64,000 bases of DNA. It comes from Micromonospora haikouensis. GTDB lineage: Bacteria > Actinomycetota > Actinomycetes > Mycobacteriales > Micromonosporaceae. Numbering within the stretch: the first letter of the stretch is position 1; each line of letters opens with the position of its first letter. Below are positions 24,360-32,332 of the stretch, piece after piece. Made by a program: the position numbers and the translations under genes. The stretch covers positions 1 through 64,000 of the forward strand of contig NZ_FMCW01000033.1 in the NCBI RefSeq assembly GCF_900091595.1, written 5' to 3'. The notes under the pieces were generated by a model. It had not been told where the DNA came from, did not search any database, and saw nothing but the letters and a program-made list of their open reading frames with translations.

Positions 24360-24956
24360 TCAGACCGGGTCGCCGATGTTGACGCGGGGCTCCGGGGCGC
24401 GCATCCGGCGGAAGGTGATCGACCGCATGATCGCGTACAGGTAGAGGGAGCCCAGGCGCTGGTCGGTCTTCGGGAAGCGTTCCCGCACCAGCTTCTTGAT
24501 CTTCCGACTGATCAGGACCGAGTCGATCAGCACGCCGAGGGCGAGCGCGCCCCACAGGATGTTGGAGAGCAGCCGGACGACCGGCGGCATCGCCTGGTTG
24601 GAGCCGAGCAGCACGATCAGCGCCCCGCCGAAGAACCAGGTGCCCACCGTGCGCCGGGAGTCGACCACGTTGCGGGCCAGCAGCCGCTCCGGGCCCCGGT
24701 CGCGCGGGCCGCCCTCGCGGCGGAACTCGGCCGCGGACTCGGTGCGCAACTGCCGCCGCCGCTCCCGGGCCTCCTCCTTGCTCAGCGGCTTGGCCGGGCC
24801 GGCGGGCCGACGCCCGGCCACGGGCCGCTTCGGCGTCTCGCGGCCCTTGGCCGGGGTGTAGCCCCGGCGGGCACGCGCGGACTCCTCGTCGGTCGTCACC
24901 GTGGTGACGGAATCCTCGACGAGGTCGGTGGGCTTGCGGCGAAACAGCGACGGCAC
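24360..24956 (-). CDS. DUF3043 family membrane protein
   Basis: 198 residues, matching the actinobacterial DUF3043 family: N-terminal basic start VPSLFRRKP, a long charged linker (SARARRGYTPAKGRETPKRP, LSKEEARERRRQLRTESA), RDRGPERLLARNVVDSRRTVG, two membrane helices (~residues 105-150), then a basic C-terminal segment with the family-typical RRMRAPEPRVN. Function unknown. Start: GTG at 24954-24956; there is no ribosome site, but TACCCT lies 6 bases upstream, which fits a leaderless mRNA. It is separated from murA by a strong terminator. Confidence 0.85.
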   Translation of the reverse strand: MPSLFRRKPTDLVEDSVTTVTTDEESARARRGYTPAKGRETPKRPVAGRRPAGPAKPLSKEEARERRRQLRTESAAEFRREGGPRDRGPERLLARNVVDSRRTVGTWFFGGALIVLLGSNQAMPPVVRLLSNILWGALALGVLIDSVLISRKIKKLVRERFPKTDQRLGSLYLYAIMRSITFRRMRAPEPRVNIGDPV

Positions 24957-24962
24957 GCGGAA

Positions 24963-24968
24963 AGGGTA
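24963..24968 (-). promoter_or_regulatory. -10 element for a leaderless DUF3043 transcript
   Basis: Minus-strand TACCCT, six bases before the GTG start and just after the murA terminator hairpin. It supports the chosen start. Confidence 0.45.
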
Positions 24969-24974
24969 GCCAAA

Positions 24975-25016
24975 CGCCCGCGCCCGGTGCACATCGCGGT
25001 GCACCGGGCGCGGGCG
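24975..25016 (-). terminator. murA terminator
   Basis: Perfect 18-bp stem (24975-24992 with 24999-25016) and 6-base loop, 28 bases beyond the murA stop. Confidence 0.9.
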
Positions 25017-25044
25017 GACGTGAGCAGGATTACTGCGTGTCGCG

Positions 25045-26400
25045 TTACGGACGCTCGGTGTGGGCGCCCAGGTCGGCCAGCTTCGCCTCGAAGTCCTCGT
25101 AGCCGCGGTTGATCAGGTCGACGCCGTACACCCGGGAGGTGCCCTCGGCGGCGAGCGCGGCGATCAGGTGACTGAACCCGGCGCGCAGATCCGGGATGAC
25201 CAGGTCGGCGGCGTGCAGCTTGCTCGGGCCGGCGATCACGGCCGAGTGCTTGAAGTTGCGTCGGCCGAAGCGGCACGGGGTGCCGCCGAGGCAGTCGCGG
25301 TAGACCTGGATGTTCGCGCCCATCGTGTTGAGCGCCTCGGTGTAGCCGAGCCGCTGCTCGTAGACCGTCTCGTGGACGATCGACAGGCCCCGGGCCTGGG
25401 TCAGCGCCACGACGAGGGGCTGCTGCCAGTCGGTCATGAAGCCCGGGTGTACGTCGGTCTCCAGCGCCACGGCGTTCAGCTCGCCGCCCGGGTGCCAGAA
25501 CCGGATGCCGCCCTCCTGGCCCGGGTCGCCCAGCTTCGGCGGCCGGGCGTCGGTCACCTCGTACTCGCCGCCGACGGAGCGGAAGATGTTGAGGAACGTC
25601 ATCATGTCGGCCTGCTGCGCGCCGAGCACCTCGACGTGGCCGCGGGTGGCCAGCGCCGCCGCCGCCCAGCTCGCCGCCTCGATCCGGTCCGGGATCGGCC
25701 GGTGGGTGTAGCCGTGCAGCTTCGGCACGCCCTGGATCTCGATCACCCGGTCGGTGTGCACCTTGATGATCGCGCCCATCTTCTGCAGGATGCAGATCAG
25801 GTCGATGATCTCCGGCTCGACGGCGGCGTTGCGCAGCTCGGTGACGCCCTCGGCCATCACGGCGGTGAGCAGCACCTGCTCGGTCGCGCCGACGCTCGGG
25901 TACGGCAGTGCGAACTTGGTGCCGTGCAGCCCGTTGGGGGCCGACAGGTGCAGGCCCTCCGGGGTCTTGTCGACCGTGGCGCCGAACTCGCGCAGCGCCT
26001 GGAGGTGGAAGTCGATCGGGCGCGGCCCGATGTGGCAGCCACCCAGGTCGGGGATGAACGCGTGGCCGAGCCGGTGCAGCAGCGGCCCGCAGAACAGGAT
26101 CGGGATGCGGCTGGAGCCGGCGTGCACGTTGATCTGGTCGGTGCTGGCGCTCTCGACGTTGGCCGGGTCGAAGACCAGCTCACCGTCCTCGGCGCCGTCG
26201 GTGACCTTGACCCCGTGCAGGCCGAGCAGCCCCCGGACCACCTCGACGTCGCGGATCCGCGGCACGTCGAACAGCCGGCTGGGGCTGTCGCCCAGCAGGG
26301 CGGCGACCATCGCCTTGGAAACCAGGTTCTTCGCGCCGCGCACGCGGATCCGCCCTTCCAGCGGAGTACCTCCGTGTACGACCAGGACGTCGTCGGTCAA
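25045..26400 (-). CDS. murA: UDP-N-acetylglucosamine 1-carboxyvinyltransferase
   Basis: 451 residues. First committed step of peptidoglycan precursor synthesis: transfers enolpyruvate from PEP to UDP-GlcNAc, in the cytoplasm. Motifs: substrate loop GAKNLVSKAMVAALL, the active-site Cys in PDLGGCHIGPRPIDFHLQAL (Cys122, the residue alkylated by fosfomycin in family members), and C-terminal DLRAGFSHLIAALAAEGTSRV. It is some 30 residues longer than the classical enzyme, through small insertions. The frame runs back to 26514, but the TTG at 26398-26400 has GGAGG five bases upstream and gives the family N-terminus TDDVLVVHGG. Confidence 0.92.
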   Translation of the reverse strand: MTDDVLVVHGGTPLEGRIRVRGAKNLVSKAMVAALLGDSPSRLFDVPRIRDVEVVRGLLGLHGVKVTDGAEDGELVFDPANVESASTDQINVHAGSSRIPILFCGPLLHRLGHAFIPDLGGCHIGPRPIDFHLQALREFGATVDKTPEGLHLSAPNGLHGTKFALPYPSVGATEQVLLTAVMAEGVTELRNAAVEPEIIDLICILQKMGAIIKVHTDRVIEIQGVPKLHGYTHRPIPDRIEAASWAAAALATRGHVEVLGAQQADMMTFLNIFRSVGGEYEVTDARPPKLGDPGQEGGIRFWHPGGELNAVALETDVHPGFMTDWQQPLVVALTQARGLSIVHETVYEQRLGYTEALNTMGANIQVYRDCLGGTPCRFGRRNFKHSAVIAGPSKLHAADLVIPDLRAGFSHLIAALAAEGTSRVYGVDLINRGYEDFEAKLADLGAHTERP

Positions 26401-26576
26401 CGCAACCTCCAGCGCGTCGGTGCTGCCGTAGTTGATGGTGATGCGGGCGATATGGGGGTTACCCGTGATGCGGCCGGATGAAAACGGGCGCGTGTGTCGT
26501 CGCCCCGGCAGCATAGCCCTCGGTGACGAAAATGGAGACGGTCACCTCGGACCGGAGGGCACGAATCGGCGCTTCC

Positions 26577-26592
26577 GGCACCATAAGGTGCC
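26577..26592. promoter_or_regulatory. Small palindrome between nadA and murA
   Basis: GGCACC ATAA GGTGCC in the 212-bp gap. It could be a weak terminator for nadA or an operator for murA; the sequence does not decide. Confidence 0.3.
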
Positions 26593-26612
26593 CATCCGGT
26601 CACGCAGGGTGA

Positions 26613-27821
26613 TTAGGTGCTCGCCGGGGGCGGGGTGTCCGCGCCGGGGAGGGCGAGCATCCGGTCCAGCGCCACCCGGGCGTGGTGCGCGGTGTCGGCG
26701 TCCACGGTGATCTGGTTGACCACCCGGCCCGCCACCAGCTCCTCCAGCGCCCACACCAGGTGCGGCAGGTCGATCCGGTTCATCGTGGAGCAGTAGCAGA
26801 CCGCCTTGTCCAGGAACATGATCTGCTTGTCCGGGTGGGCCAGCGCCAGCCGGCGCACCAGGTTCAGCTCGGTGCCGACCGCCCACGCCGAGCCGGCCGG
26901 AGCCGCCTCGATGGCCCGGATGATGTATTCCGTCGAGCCCACGTAGTCGGCGGCGGTGACCACCTCGTGCCGGCACTCCGGGTGCACCAGCACGTTGACC
27001 CCCGGCACCCGCGCCCGCACGTCCTCGACGCTGTCGAGGGTGAACCGGCCGTGCACCGAGCAGTGCCCGCGCCACAGGATCATCTTCGCGTCGCGCAGCT
27101 GCTCCGGGGTCAGCCCGCCGCCCGGCTTGTGCGGGTCGTACAGGACGCAGTCGTCCAGCGACAGCCCCAGCTCCAGCACGGCGGTGTTGCGGCCCAGGTG
27201 CTGGTCGGGCAGGAACAGCACCTTCGACCCCTGCTCGAACGCCCAGTCCAGCGCCCGCTTCGCGTTCGACGAGGTGCACACCACGCCGCCGTTGCGGCCG
27301 ACGAAGCCCTTGATGTCCGCCGACGAGTTCATGTACGTCACCGGGACCGTCTGCGCCGCGACGCCCAGCTCGGTCAGCGCGTCCCAGGCGGACTCGACCT
27401 GCGTCAGCACGGCCATGTCCGCCATCGAGCAGCCGGCGGCCAGGTCGGGCAGGACCACCCGCTGCCGCTCGGAGGTGAGGATGTCGGCGCTCTCCGCCAT
27501 GAAGTGCACGCCGCAGAAGACGATGTATTCCGCGTCCGGCCGGGCCGCCGCCTCGCGGGCCAGCTTGAACGAGTCGCCGGTCACGTCGGCGAACTGGATC
27601 ACCTCGTCGCGCTGGTAGTGGTGGCCCAGCACGAAGACCTTGTCACCCAGCTTCGCCTTGGCCGCCGCGGCCCGCGCCACCAGGTCGGGGTCGCTGGGCG
27701 CCGGCAGGTCGCCCGGACACTCCACGCCACGCTCGGTGGCGGGGTCGCTGCCACGGCCGAGCAGCAGCAGGGCCGTCGCGGTGTTGGAGGGTTCCACCCA
27801 GGTCGAAGTCACGCCACTCAT
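26613..27821 (-). CDS. nadA: Quinolinate synthase
   Basis: 402 residues. Condenses iminoaspartate with dihydroxyacetone phosphate to quinolinate for de novo NAD synthesis, using a [4Fe-4S] cluster. The three ligand cysteines are visible in family contexts: IVFCGVHFMAESA, HPECRHEV and KAVCYCSTMNRIDLPHL. Other signatures are VFVLGHHYQRDEVIQFADV, YMNSSADIKGFVG and FLPDQHLGRNTA. ATG at 27819-27821; the frame upstream is antisense to glycerate kinase and was not used. nadB and nadC are not adjacent. The divergent promoter region carries two palindromes. Confidence 0.95.
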   Translation of the reverse strand: MSGVTSTWVEPSNTATALLLLGRGSDPATERGVECPGDLPAPSDPDLVARAAAAKAKLGDKVFVLGHHYQRDEVIQFADVTGDSFKLAREAAARPDAEYIVFCGVHFMAESADILTSERQRVVLPDLAAGCSMADMAVLTQVESAWDALTELGVAAQTVPVTYMNSSADIKGFVGRNGGVVCTSSNAKRALDWAFEQGSKVLFLPDQHLGRNTAVLELGLSLDDCVLYDPHKPGGGLTPEQLRDAKMILWRGHCSVHGRFTLDSVEDVRARVPGVNVLVHPECRHEVVTAADYVGSTEYIIRAIEAAPAGSAWAVGTELNLVRRLALAHPDKQIMFLDKAVCYCSTMNRIDLPHLVWALEELVAGRVVNQITVDADTAHHARVALDRMLALPGADTPPPAST

Positions 27822-27858
27822 GGTTCCACAGCCGGGCGACAAGGCAGCCCGCGCCGGT

Positions 27859-27899
27859 GTGTGCTGCCACACTGCCCCGCGCCTATGTGGCCTGCCACA
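27859..27899. promoter_or_regulatory. Paired palindromes in the nadA/glycerate kinase divergent region
   Basis: GTGTG-CTGC-CACAC at 27859-27872 and TGTGG-CCTG-CCACA at 27886-27899, centres 27 bp apart, and sharing the direct repeat ctgccacactgc (27864 and 27892). The spacing (between 2.5 and 3 helical turns) and place make them candidate operators; no regulator is known. Confidence 0.5.
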
Positions 27900-27908
27900 C
27901 TGCTCGGC

Positions 27909-29045
27909 ATGCGCGTGCTGCTCTGCCCCGACAAGTTCGCCGGAACGCTGCCCGCCCAGGAGGTCGCCGCCGCCGTGGCCGAGGGCTGGCGGGAGGTGGC
28001 CGACGGCGACGACCTGCTCATCCGTCCCCTCGCCGACGGCGGGCCCGGGTTCGTGGCCGTGCTCGCGGAGGCCCTCGGCGGGCGTCGGGTGCCGGTGCCG
28101 ACCGTCGACCCGCTCGGTCGCCCCACCGACGGTGAGATCCTGGTCACCGACGACGGCACGGCATACCTGGAGAGCGCCCAGGCGTGCGGCCTGCACCTGC
28201 TCGCCGCCGCCGAGCGCGACCCCAAGGCCACCACCTCGTACGGGCTGGGGGCGCTGGTCACCGCCGCCGTGGAGCACGGGGCCCGCACGGTGGTGATCGG
28301 GCTGGGCGGCTCCGGCACCAACGACGGCGGGGCCGGGCTGCTCACCGCGCTGGGCGTCACGCCGCTCGACGCGGCCGGCCGGGCCCTGCCGTACGGCGGG
28401 GCGGCGCTGGCCGCGGTCGCCGGGCTCGACGGCGCGCCCCGGCTGCGCGGCGTCACCCTCGTCGCCGCCACCGACGTCGACAACCCCCTGCTCGGGCTGC
28501 ACGGGGCGAGCAACGTCTACGGCCCGCAGAAGGGCGCGACGCGCGAAGACGTGCTGCTGCTCGACGCCGCGCTGGAGCGCTTCGCCGGCGTACTCGAAAA
28601 GGACCTGCCGGGGTGCCCGCCCGGCCTCGGCGCGCTGCCCGGCGGGGGAGCGGCCGGCGGCCTCGGCGCGGCGATCCTCGCCCTCGGCGGCCGGTGCGCC
28701 TCCGGCATCGGCCTGGTCACCGAGGCCATCGGCCTGCCGGCCGCGCTCGACGCCGCCGACCTGGTGATCACCGGGGAGGGTTCCTTCGACCACCAGTCGC
28801 TGCGCGGCAAGGTCGTGGCCGGGGTGGCCGGGGCCGCCCGGGACCGGGGCGTGCCCTGCGTGGTGCTGGCGGGGCAGGTGAGCACCGGGCGGCGCGAGGC
28901 CGCCTCGGCGGGCGTCACCGACGCGTACAGCCTGGTGGAGCACTTCGGCGGCGAGGAGCGCGGCGGGCTCGACGCGGCGCTGAGCCGCCCGGCGGAGGGG
29001 CTGCGCCAGCTCGGCGCCCGGCTGGCCCGCCAGTGGAGCCGCTGA
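27909..29045 (+). CDS. Glycerate kinase
   Basis: 378 residues, GlxK/GarK family, phosphorylating D-glycerate (to 2-phosphoglycerate in characterised GarK enzymes). Signatures: VLLCPDKFAGTLPAQEVA at the N-terminus, RPLADGGPGFV, VIGLGGSGTNDGGAGLLTALG, ATDVDNPLLG...YGPQKGA, and LVITGEGSFDHQSLRGKV near the C-terminus. The ATG at 27909 begins the conserved first strand; no clear ribosome site is seen, so the mRNA may be leaderless or nearly so. Monocistronic; no glyoxylate genes adjoin it. Confidence 0.93.
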   Translation: MRVLLCPDKFAGTLPAQEVAAAVAEGWREVADGDDLLIRPLADGGPGFVAVLAEALGGRRVPVPTVDPLGRPTDGEILVTDDGTAYLESAQACGLHLLAAAERDPKATTSYGLGALVTAAVEHGARTVVIGLGGSGTNDGGAGLLTALGVTPLDAAGRALPYGGAALAAVAGLDGAPRLRGVTLVAATDVDNPLLGLHGASNVYGPQKGATREDVLLLDAALERFAGVLEKDLPGCPPGLGALPGGGAAGGLGAAILALGGRCASGIGLVTEAIGLPAALDAADLVITGEGSFDHQSLRGKVVAGVAGAARDRGVPCVVLAGQVSTGRREAASAGVTDAYSLVEHFGGEERGGLDAALSRPAEGLRQLGARLARQWSR

Positions 29046-29166
29046 GCGCCCGCAGCGTGGCTGCCGTCCGGGCCCGGCCCGCCGCCGCGCGGGCCCGGCC
29101 CGTCGTGACCCGGGCCCGGCCTGGGGCCCCGGTCACGTCGACCGGGTGGTCCCGGCCGGGGCGGCG

Positions 29167-29172
29167 TACCAT
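29167..29172 (+). promoter_or_regulatory. Candidate -10 of erpA
   Basis: TACCAT about 90 bases upstream of the erpA start, in otherwise GC-rich DNA. The -35 is unclear. Confidence 0.3.
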
Positions 29173-29259
29173 CGGATCTGCGAACACATCGGGAATCACT
29201 GGGCGACGGACGACGTTGGCCAGTGCGTCCAGACCCAGACCGCGCAGGGAGATTTCCAC

Positions 29260-29628
29260 GTGACCACGCCAGCGCAGACCGAGTCGACCGAGGCCAAGGC
29301 CCCTACTTCCGTCGTCCTCACCGACGTCGCGGCGCAGAAGGTCAAGGCCCTGATCGAGCAGGAGGGCCGTGACGACCTGCGGCTCCGGGTGGCGGTGCAG
29401 CCTGGCGGCTGCTCCGGCCTGCGGTACCAGCTCTTCTTCGACGAGCGTTCGCTCGACGGTGACGTCGTCACCGACTACGACGGGGTCGAGGTCGTCGTCG
29501 ACCGGATGAGCGCCCCCTACCTGGCCGGCGCCACGATCGACTTCGCCGACCGGATCGACGCCCAGGGCTTCACGATCGACAACCCGAACGCGGGCAACTC
29601 CTGCGCCTGCGGCGACTCGTTCAGCTGA
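29260..29628 (+). CDS. erpA: A-type iron-sulfur carrier/insertion protein
   Basis: 122 residues, HesB/IscA/ErpA family. Binds and delivers Fe-S clusters to apoproteins. The three ligand cysteines are Cys51 (PGGCSGLRYQLFF) and Cys115/Cys117 (NSCACGDSFS). The start is the GTG at 29260 with an AGGGA site; the frame stays open upstream to 29146, but without family similarity. Likely clients nearby include NadA and the Rieske protein QcrA, which is inference from function. Followed by a strong terminator. Confidence 0.93.
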   Translation: MTTPAQTESTEAKAPTSVVLTDVAAQKVKALIEQEGRDDLRLRVAVQPGGCSGLRYQLFFDERSLDGDVVTDYDGVEVVVDRMSAPYLAGATIDFADRIDAQGFTIDNPNAGNSCACGDSFS

Positions 29629-29709
29629 GTCCCGACTCCGACCTCGAGTTCGTCCGACCTCAGCCGGTTCCCGGCCCGGCCACTGCGGCTGGGTCGCGCT
29701 CCGGCCGAC

Positions 29710-29748
29710 ACGGCGGGGCCACCCCCGATCTGAGGGTGGCCCCGCCGT
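29710..29748 (+). terminator. erpA terminator
   Basis: Perfect 15-bp stem (29710-29724 with 29734-29748) and 9-base loop ccgatctga, about 80 bp after the erpA stop. Confidence 0.88.
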
Positions 29749-29930
29749 CCGTCTCCCGGCCCGGCCCGGCGTCCCTTCTCCGCCCGGCCCTACCGTCCGT
29801 GACTTCCCCGGCGGCCGTGACCGGTGCCGACCTGCGCCGCCTCGTGCGGGGTGACGGTGAGGTGAGCGGGACCTGACCGCCTGCCGTCCGCTCCCCGTCC
29901 GACCCGCGACCACGGCACCGACCGGACCGG

Positions 29931-29936
29931 TAGGCT
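29931..29936 (+). promoter_or_regulatory. Candidate -10 of the PfkB kinase gene
   Basis: TAGGCT, which would put the transcription start near 29943 and give a leader of about 28 bases containing the GAGGG ribosome site of the ATG at 29971. Confidence 0.4.
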
Positions 29937-29970
29937 GACCCGCGCCGTGTTCCCGACCACGAGGGTTGAC

Positions 29971-30948
29971 ATGAAGATCGCCGTGACCGGCTCGATCGCG
30001 ACCGACCACCTGATGGGCTTCCCCGGCCGGTTCGCCGACCAGCTCATCGCCGACCAGCTCGACAAGGTCTCGCTGTCCTTCCTGGTGGACGACCTGGTGC
30101 TGCGCCGCGGCGGGGTGGCCGCCAACATCGCCTTCGGCATGGGCCAGCTGGGCCTGCGGCCGATCCTGCTCGGCGCGGTCGGCGCGGACTTCGCCGACTA
30201 CCGTTCCTGGCTGGAGCGCCACGGCGTCGACTGCGAGTCGGTGCACGTCAGCGAGGTGGCGCACACGGCCCGCTTCGTCTGCACCACCGACACCGACATG
30301 TGCCAGATCGCCTCCTTCTACGCCGGGGCGATGAGCGAGGCGCGCAACATCGAGCTGGCCCCCGTCGCGCAGCGGCTCGGCGGGCTCGACCTCGTCCTGG
30401 TCAGCGCCAACGACCCCGACGCGATGCTGCGGCACTCCGCCGAGTGCCGCGAGCGGGGGTACGCCTTCGTCGCCGACCCGTCGCAGCAGCTCGCCCGCAT
30501 GAACGGCGCGGACGTGGTGGGGCTCATCGACGGCGCCGACTACCTCATGACCAACGAGTACGAGAAGTCGCTGCTGCAGAGCAAGGCCGGCCTGAGCGAC
30601 GCGCAGCTGCTGGACCTGGTGAAGATCCGGGTGACCACGCTGGGCAGCAACGGGGTGGAGATCGCGGGCCGGGACTTCGACACCCTCCACGTGCCGATCG
30701 CGCGCGAGGCCCAGGCCGTCGACCCGACGGGTGTCGGCGACGGCTTCCGGGCCGGCTTCTTCGCCGCCCTCTCCTGGGGGCTGGGCCTGGAGCGCGCCGC
30801 CCAGGTCGGCTCCCTGCTGGCCACGCTGGTGCTGGAGACGGTCGGCACCCAGGAGTACGACGTGCGCCCCGACGTCTTCGTCAAGCGCCTGGCGGAGTCC
30901 TACGGCGACCAGGCAGCCGACGACATCCGCCCCCACCTCCTCCCGTAA
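29971..30948 (+). CDS. PfkB-family carbohydrate kinase, probably adenosine kinase
   Basis: 325 residues, ribokinase fold. N-terminal MKIAVTGSIATDHLMGFPGRF and the GG motif RRGGVAANIAFGMGQLGL bind the sugar; the C-terminal signature DPTGVGDGFRAGFFAAL holds the anion hole and catalytic Asp. The order and length fit actinobacterial adenosine kinases and the PfkB gene located close to the cytochrome oxidase genes in Streptomyces. The substrate could also be another nucleoside or sugar. ATG at 29971 has GAGGG upstream. Confidence 0.85.
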   Translation: MKIAVTGSIATDHLMGFPGRFADQLIADQLDKVSLSFLVDDLVLRRGGVAANIAFGMGQLGLRPILLGAVGADFADYRSWLERHGVDCESVHVSEVAHTARFVCTTDTDMCQIASFYAGAMSEARNIELAPVAQRLGGLDLVLVSANDPDAMLRHSAECRERGYAFVADPSQQLARMNGADVVGLIDGADYLMTNEYEKSLLQSKAGLSDAQLLDLVKIRVTTLGSNGVEIAGRDFDTLHVPIAREAQAVDPTGVGDGFRAGFFAALSWGLGLERAAQVGSLLATLVLETVGTQEYDVRPDVFVKRLAESYGDQAADDIRPHLLP

Positions 30949-30963
30949 CCCCGCGAGCTCTGG

Positions 30964-31021
30964 GTGATCAAGAGGTTTGCGTCAAAGCCGATCTCTGCTT
31001 TGACGCAAACCTCTTGATCAC
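30964..31021. repeat. Perfect 25-bp inverted repeat, 8-base loop
   Basis: Arms 30964-30988 and 30997-31021 are exactly complementary and much richer in A+T than the surroundings (starts gtgatcaagaggtttgcgtc). It lies 15 bp after the kinase stop, between convergent genes, and can act as a bidirectional terminator. Its length and composition suggest a dispersed repeat element. Confidence 0.9.
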
Positions 31022-31137
31022 GAGGCGGCGGGCGGGCGGCGAGGCTGGCGCGGAGCGAGATGATGATCGTCTGCGGTTGGTGAGACGACACGCCGGTGCG
31101 ATTGTCCGAAAACAGCAGACGATCAAGAAGCCGTCAG

Positions 31138-31362
31138 TTACCGGCCCGAGGCGAGGGTGCCGGTGGTGGTTGCCGTGACGAACGCCGTCCACCGGTCGGC
31201 CGGGAAGACGAGCGTGGGGCCGGAGCGGTCCTTGCTGTCCCGCACGGCCACCATGTCGGGCAGCACGGCGCACTCGACGCAGTCGCCGTTGTTGGTGCTG
31301 CGGCTGCTGGTGAACCAGCGGGCGGTGGCGAGGTCGACGGTGGCGAGGTCAGGGGTGGACAT
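31138..31362 (-). CDS. DUF397 protein, partner of the XRE regulator
   Basis: 74 residues, DUF397 family (BldB-like group). Core motif TARWFTSSRSTNNGDCVECAVL followed by VAVRDSKDRSGPTLVFPADRW, exactly the family layout. Its stop overlaps nothing, and its start is 16 bp after the XRE gene stop, so they are an operon. In Streptomyces, DUF397 proteins accompany WhiJ-like regulators in modules that control development; a physical partnership with the XRE protein is likely but inferred. Confidence 0.9.
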   Translation of the reverse strand: MSTPDLATVDLATARWFTSSRSTNNGDCVECAVLPDMVAVRDSKDRSGPTLVFPADRWTAFVTATTTGTLASGR

Positions 31363-31378
31363 CGTGGCCTCCGGGGGG

Positions 31379-32227
31379 TCAGGCCGCGCCGGCCAACTCC
31401 CTGATCAACGCGCGCGACTCGGCGGGCGAGAGGGCGACCTGGCGCAGGTTGTCTGCCACCATGCTATAGGTGCGCACGCCGTCGGGATCCTGCACGTACA
31501 TCGCCCCGTCGAGCACCTCCGTGTAGGCGATCGGCCGCACGTTGGCGAAGTCCAGCAGCACGAACTTGCCGATCGCTCCAGCCGCATGCGGCCCGTCCTC
31601 GGGGCGGAGCACCTGCACGGTGACGTTCGGCAGCTCGGACATGGCGGCCAGGTGCGCGAGCTGCGCCCGCCGGGTGGCGTCGCCGTTGACCCGCAGCCGT
31701 AGCGCCGCCTCGCCGATCACCGCGTGCAGGGTGAGTGGTTCGTCGTCGGTGAGCCGGCGGGCGCGGGCCTGCCGGAAGGACACGAACCGCTCGGCGTGGT
31801 CGGGTCGGACGAAGCCGGTGCCCAGGGTCAGCGCCTGGGCGTACTCCTCGGTCTGGAGCAGGCCGGGGATGACCATGGACTCGAACACGAACGCGCCGTC
31901 GGCCAGCCCCTCCAGGCCGACGTACGTCTTGAACCAGTCCGGCATCACAGCGGCCCAGGGTGCCCACCAGGTCTTGGCGTCGGAGCGGTTGGCGAGCGAG
32001 GTGAGCCGTTCGATCGCCGCCTCGTCCGCGCCGCAGGCCCGCAGCACGGTCGCGATGTCCTCGGGGAACTGCTGGTAGCGGCCGGTCTCCATGTGACCGA
32101 GCTTGGGCTTGCCGATGCCGGTGCCGGCCGCCAGTTCGGTGAGCGTCATCGGCGCTTCGCGCCGGTACCGGTTCAGCTCGGCCCCGATCAGCCAGCGCAG
32201 CGCGGACGGATCCGTTCGCGTACCCAT
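31379..32227 (-). CDS. XRE-family regulator with DUF5753 domain (WhiJ-like)
   Basis: 282 residues. N-terminal helix-turn-helix (residues ~10-75: ELNRYRREAPMTLTELAAGT, then GIGKPKLGHMETGRYQQFP) and C-terminal DUF5753 sensory/partner domain (residues ~95-275; MPDWFKTYVGLE, VIPGLLQTEEYAQAL, QARARRLTDDEPLTLHAVIG). ATG at 32225-32227 with a GGAGG site. Divergent from a small gene across a 105-bp gap with a 14-bp palindrome, a likely autoregulatory operator. Such WhiJ-type proteins are repressors of differentiation in Streptomyces. Confidence 0.92.
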   Translation of the reverse strand: MGTRTDPSALRWLIGAELNRYRREAPMTLTELAAGTGIGKPKLGHMETGRYQQFPEDIATVLRACGADEAAIERLTSLANRSDAKTWWAPWAAVMPDWFKTYVGLEGLADGAFVFESMVIPGLLQTEEYAQALTLGTGFVRPDHAERFVSFRQARARRLTDDEPLTLHAVIGEAALRLRVNGDATRRAQLAHLAAMSELPNVTVQVLRPEDGPHAAGAIGKFVLLDFANVRPIAYTEVLDGAMYVQDPDGVRTYSMVADNLRQVALSPAESRALIRELAGAA

Positions 32228-32297
32228 GCATCGCCTCCACGTTCATATACCGACCAGAACATCATGCCGTTCCTACTTCCATCAGGCAAGGATCAGC

Positions 32298-32311
32298 GCT
32301 ATACGTATAGC
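32298..32311. promoter_or_regulatory. 14-bp perfect palindrome, probable operator
   Basis: GCTATACGTATAGC in the divergent promoter region of the XRE gene and the 32333 gene. The AT-rich centre could also form the -10 of the 32333 promoter, so binding there would repress it. Confidence 0.6.
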
Positions 32312-32332
32312 AACCGACTTGTGGAGGTGGCC

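Larger units (their letters stand above)
29629..29970. other. Intergenic region with terminator and promoter
   Basis: 342 bp without a convincing gene. It contains the erpA terminator, the TAGGCT -10 candidate at 29931-29936 and the leader of the PfkB kinase gene. Nothing else is recognised. Confidence 0.6.

Noticed and set aside
30900..31178. Short frames on both strands with near-mirror peptides (DQEVCVKA...FDANLLIT)
   Set aside because: They are translations of the two arms of the perfect inverted repeat and not genes.
31096..31404. Plus-strand frame over the DUF397 gene
   Set aside because: The minus-strand DUF397 protein is unmistakable; the opposite frame is its shadow.
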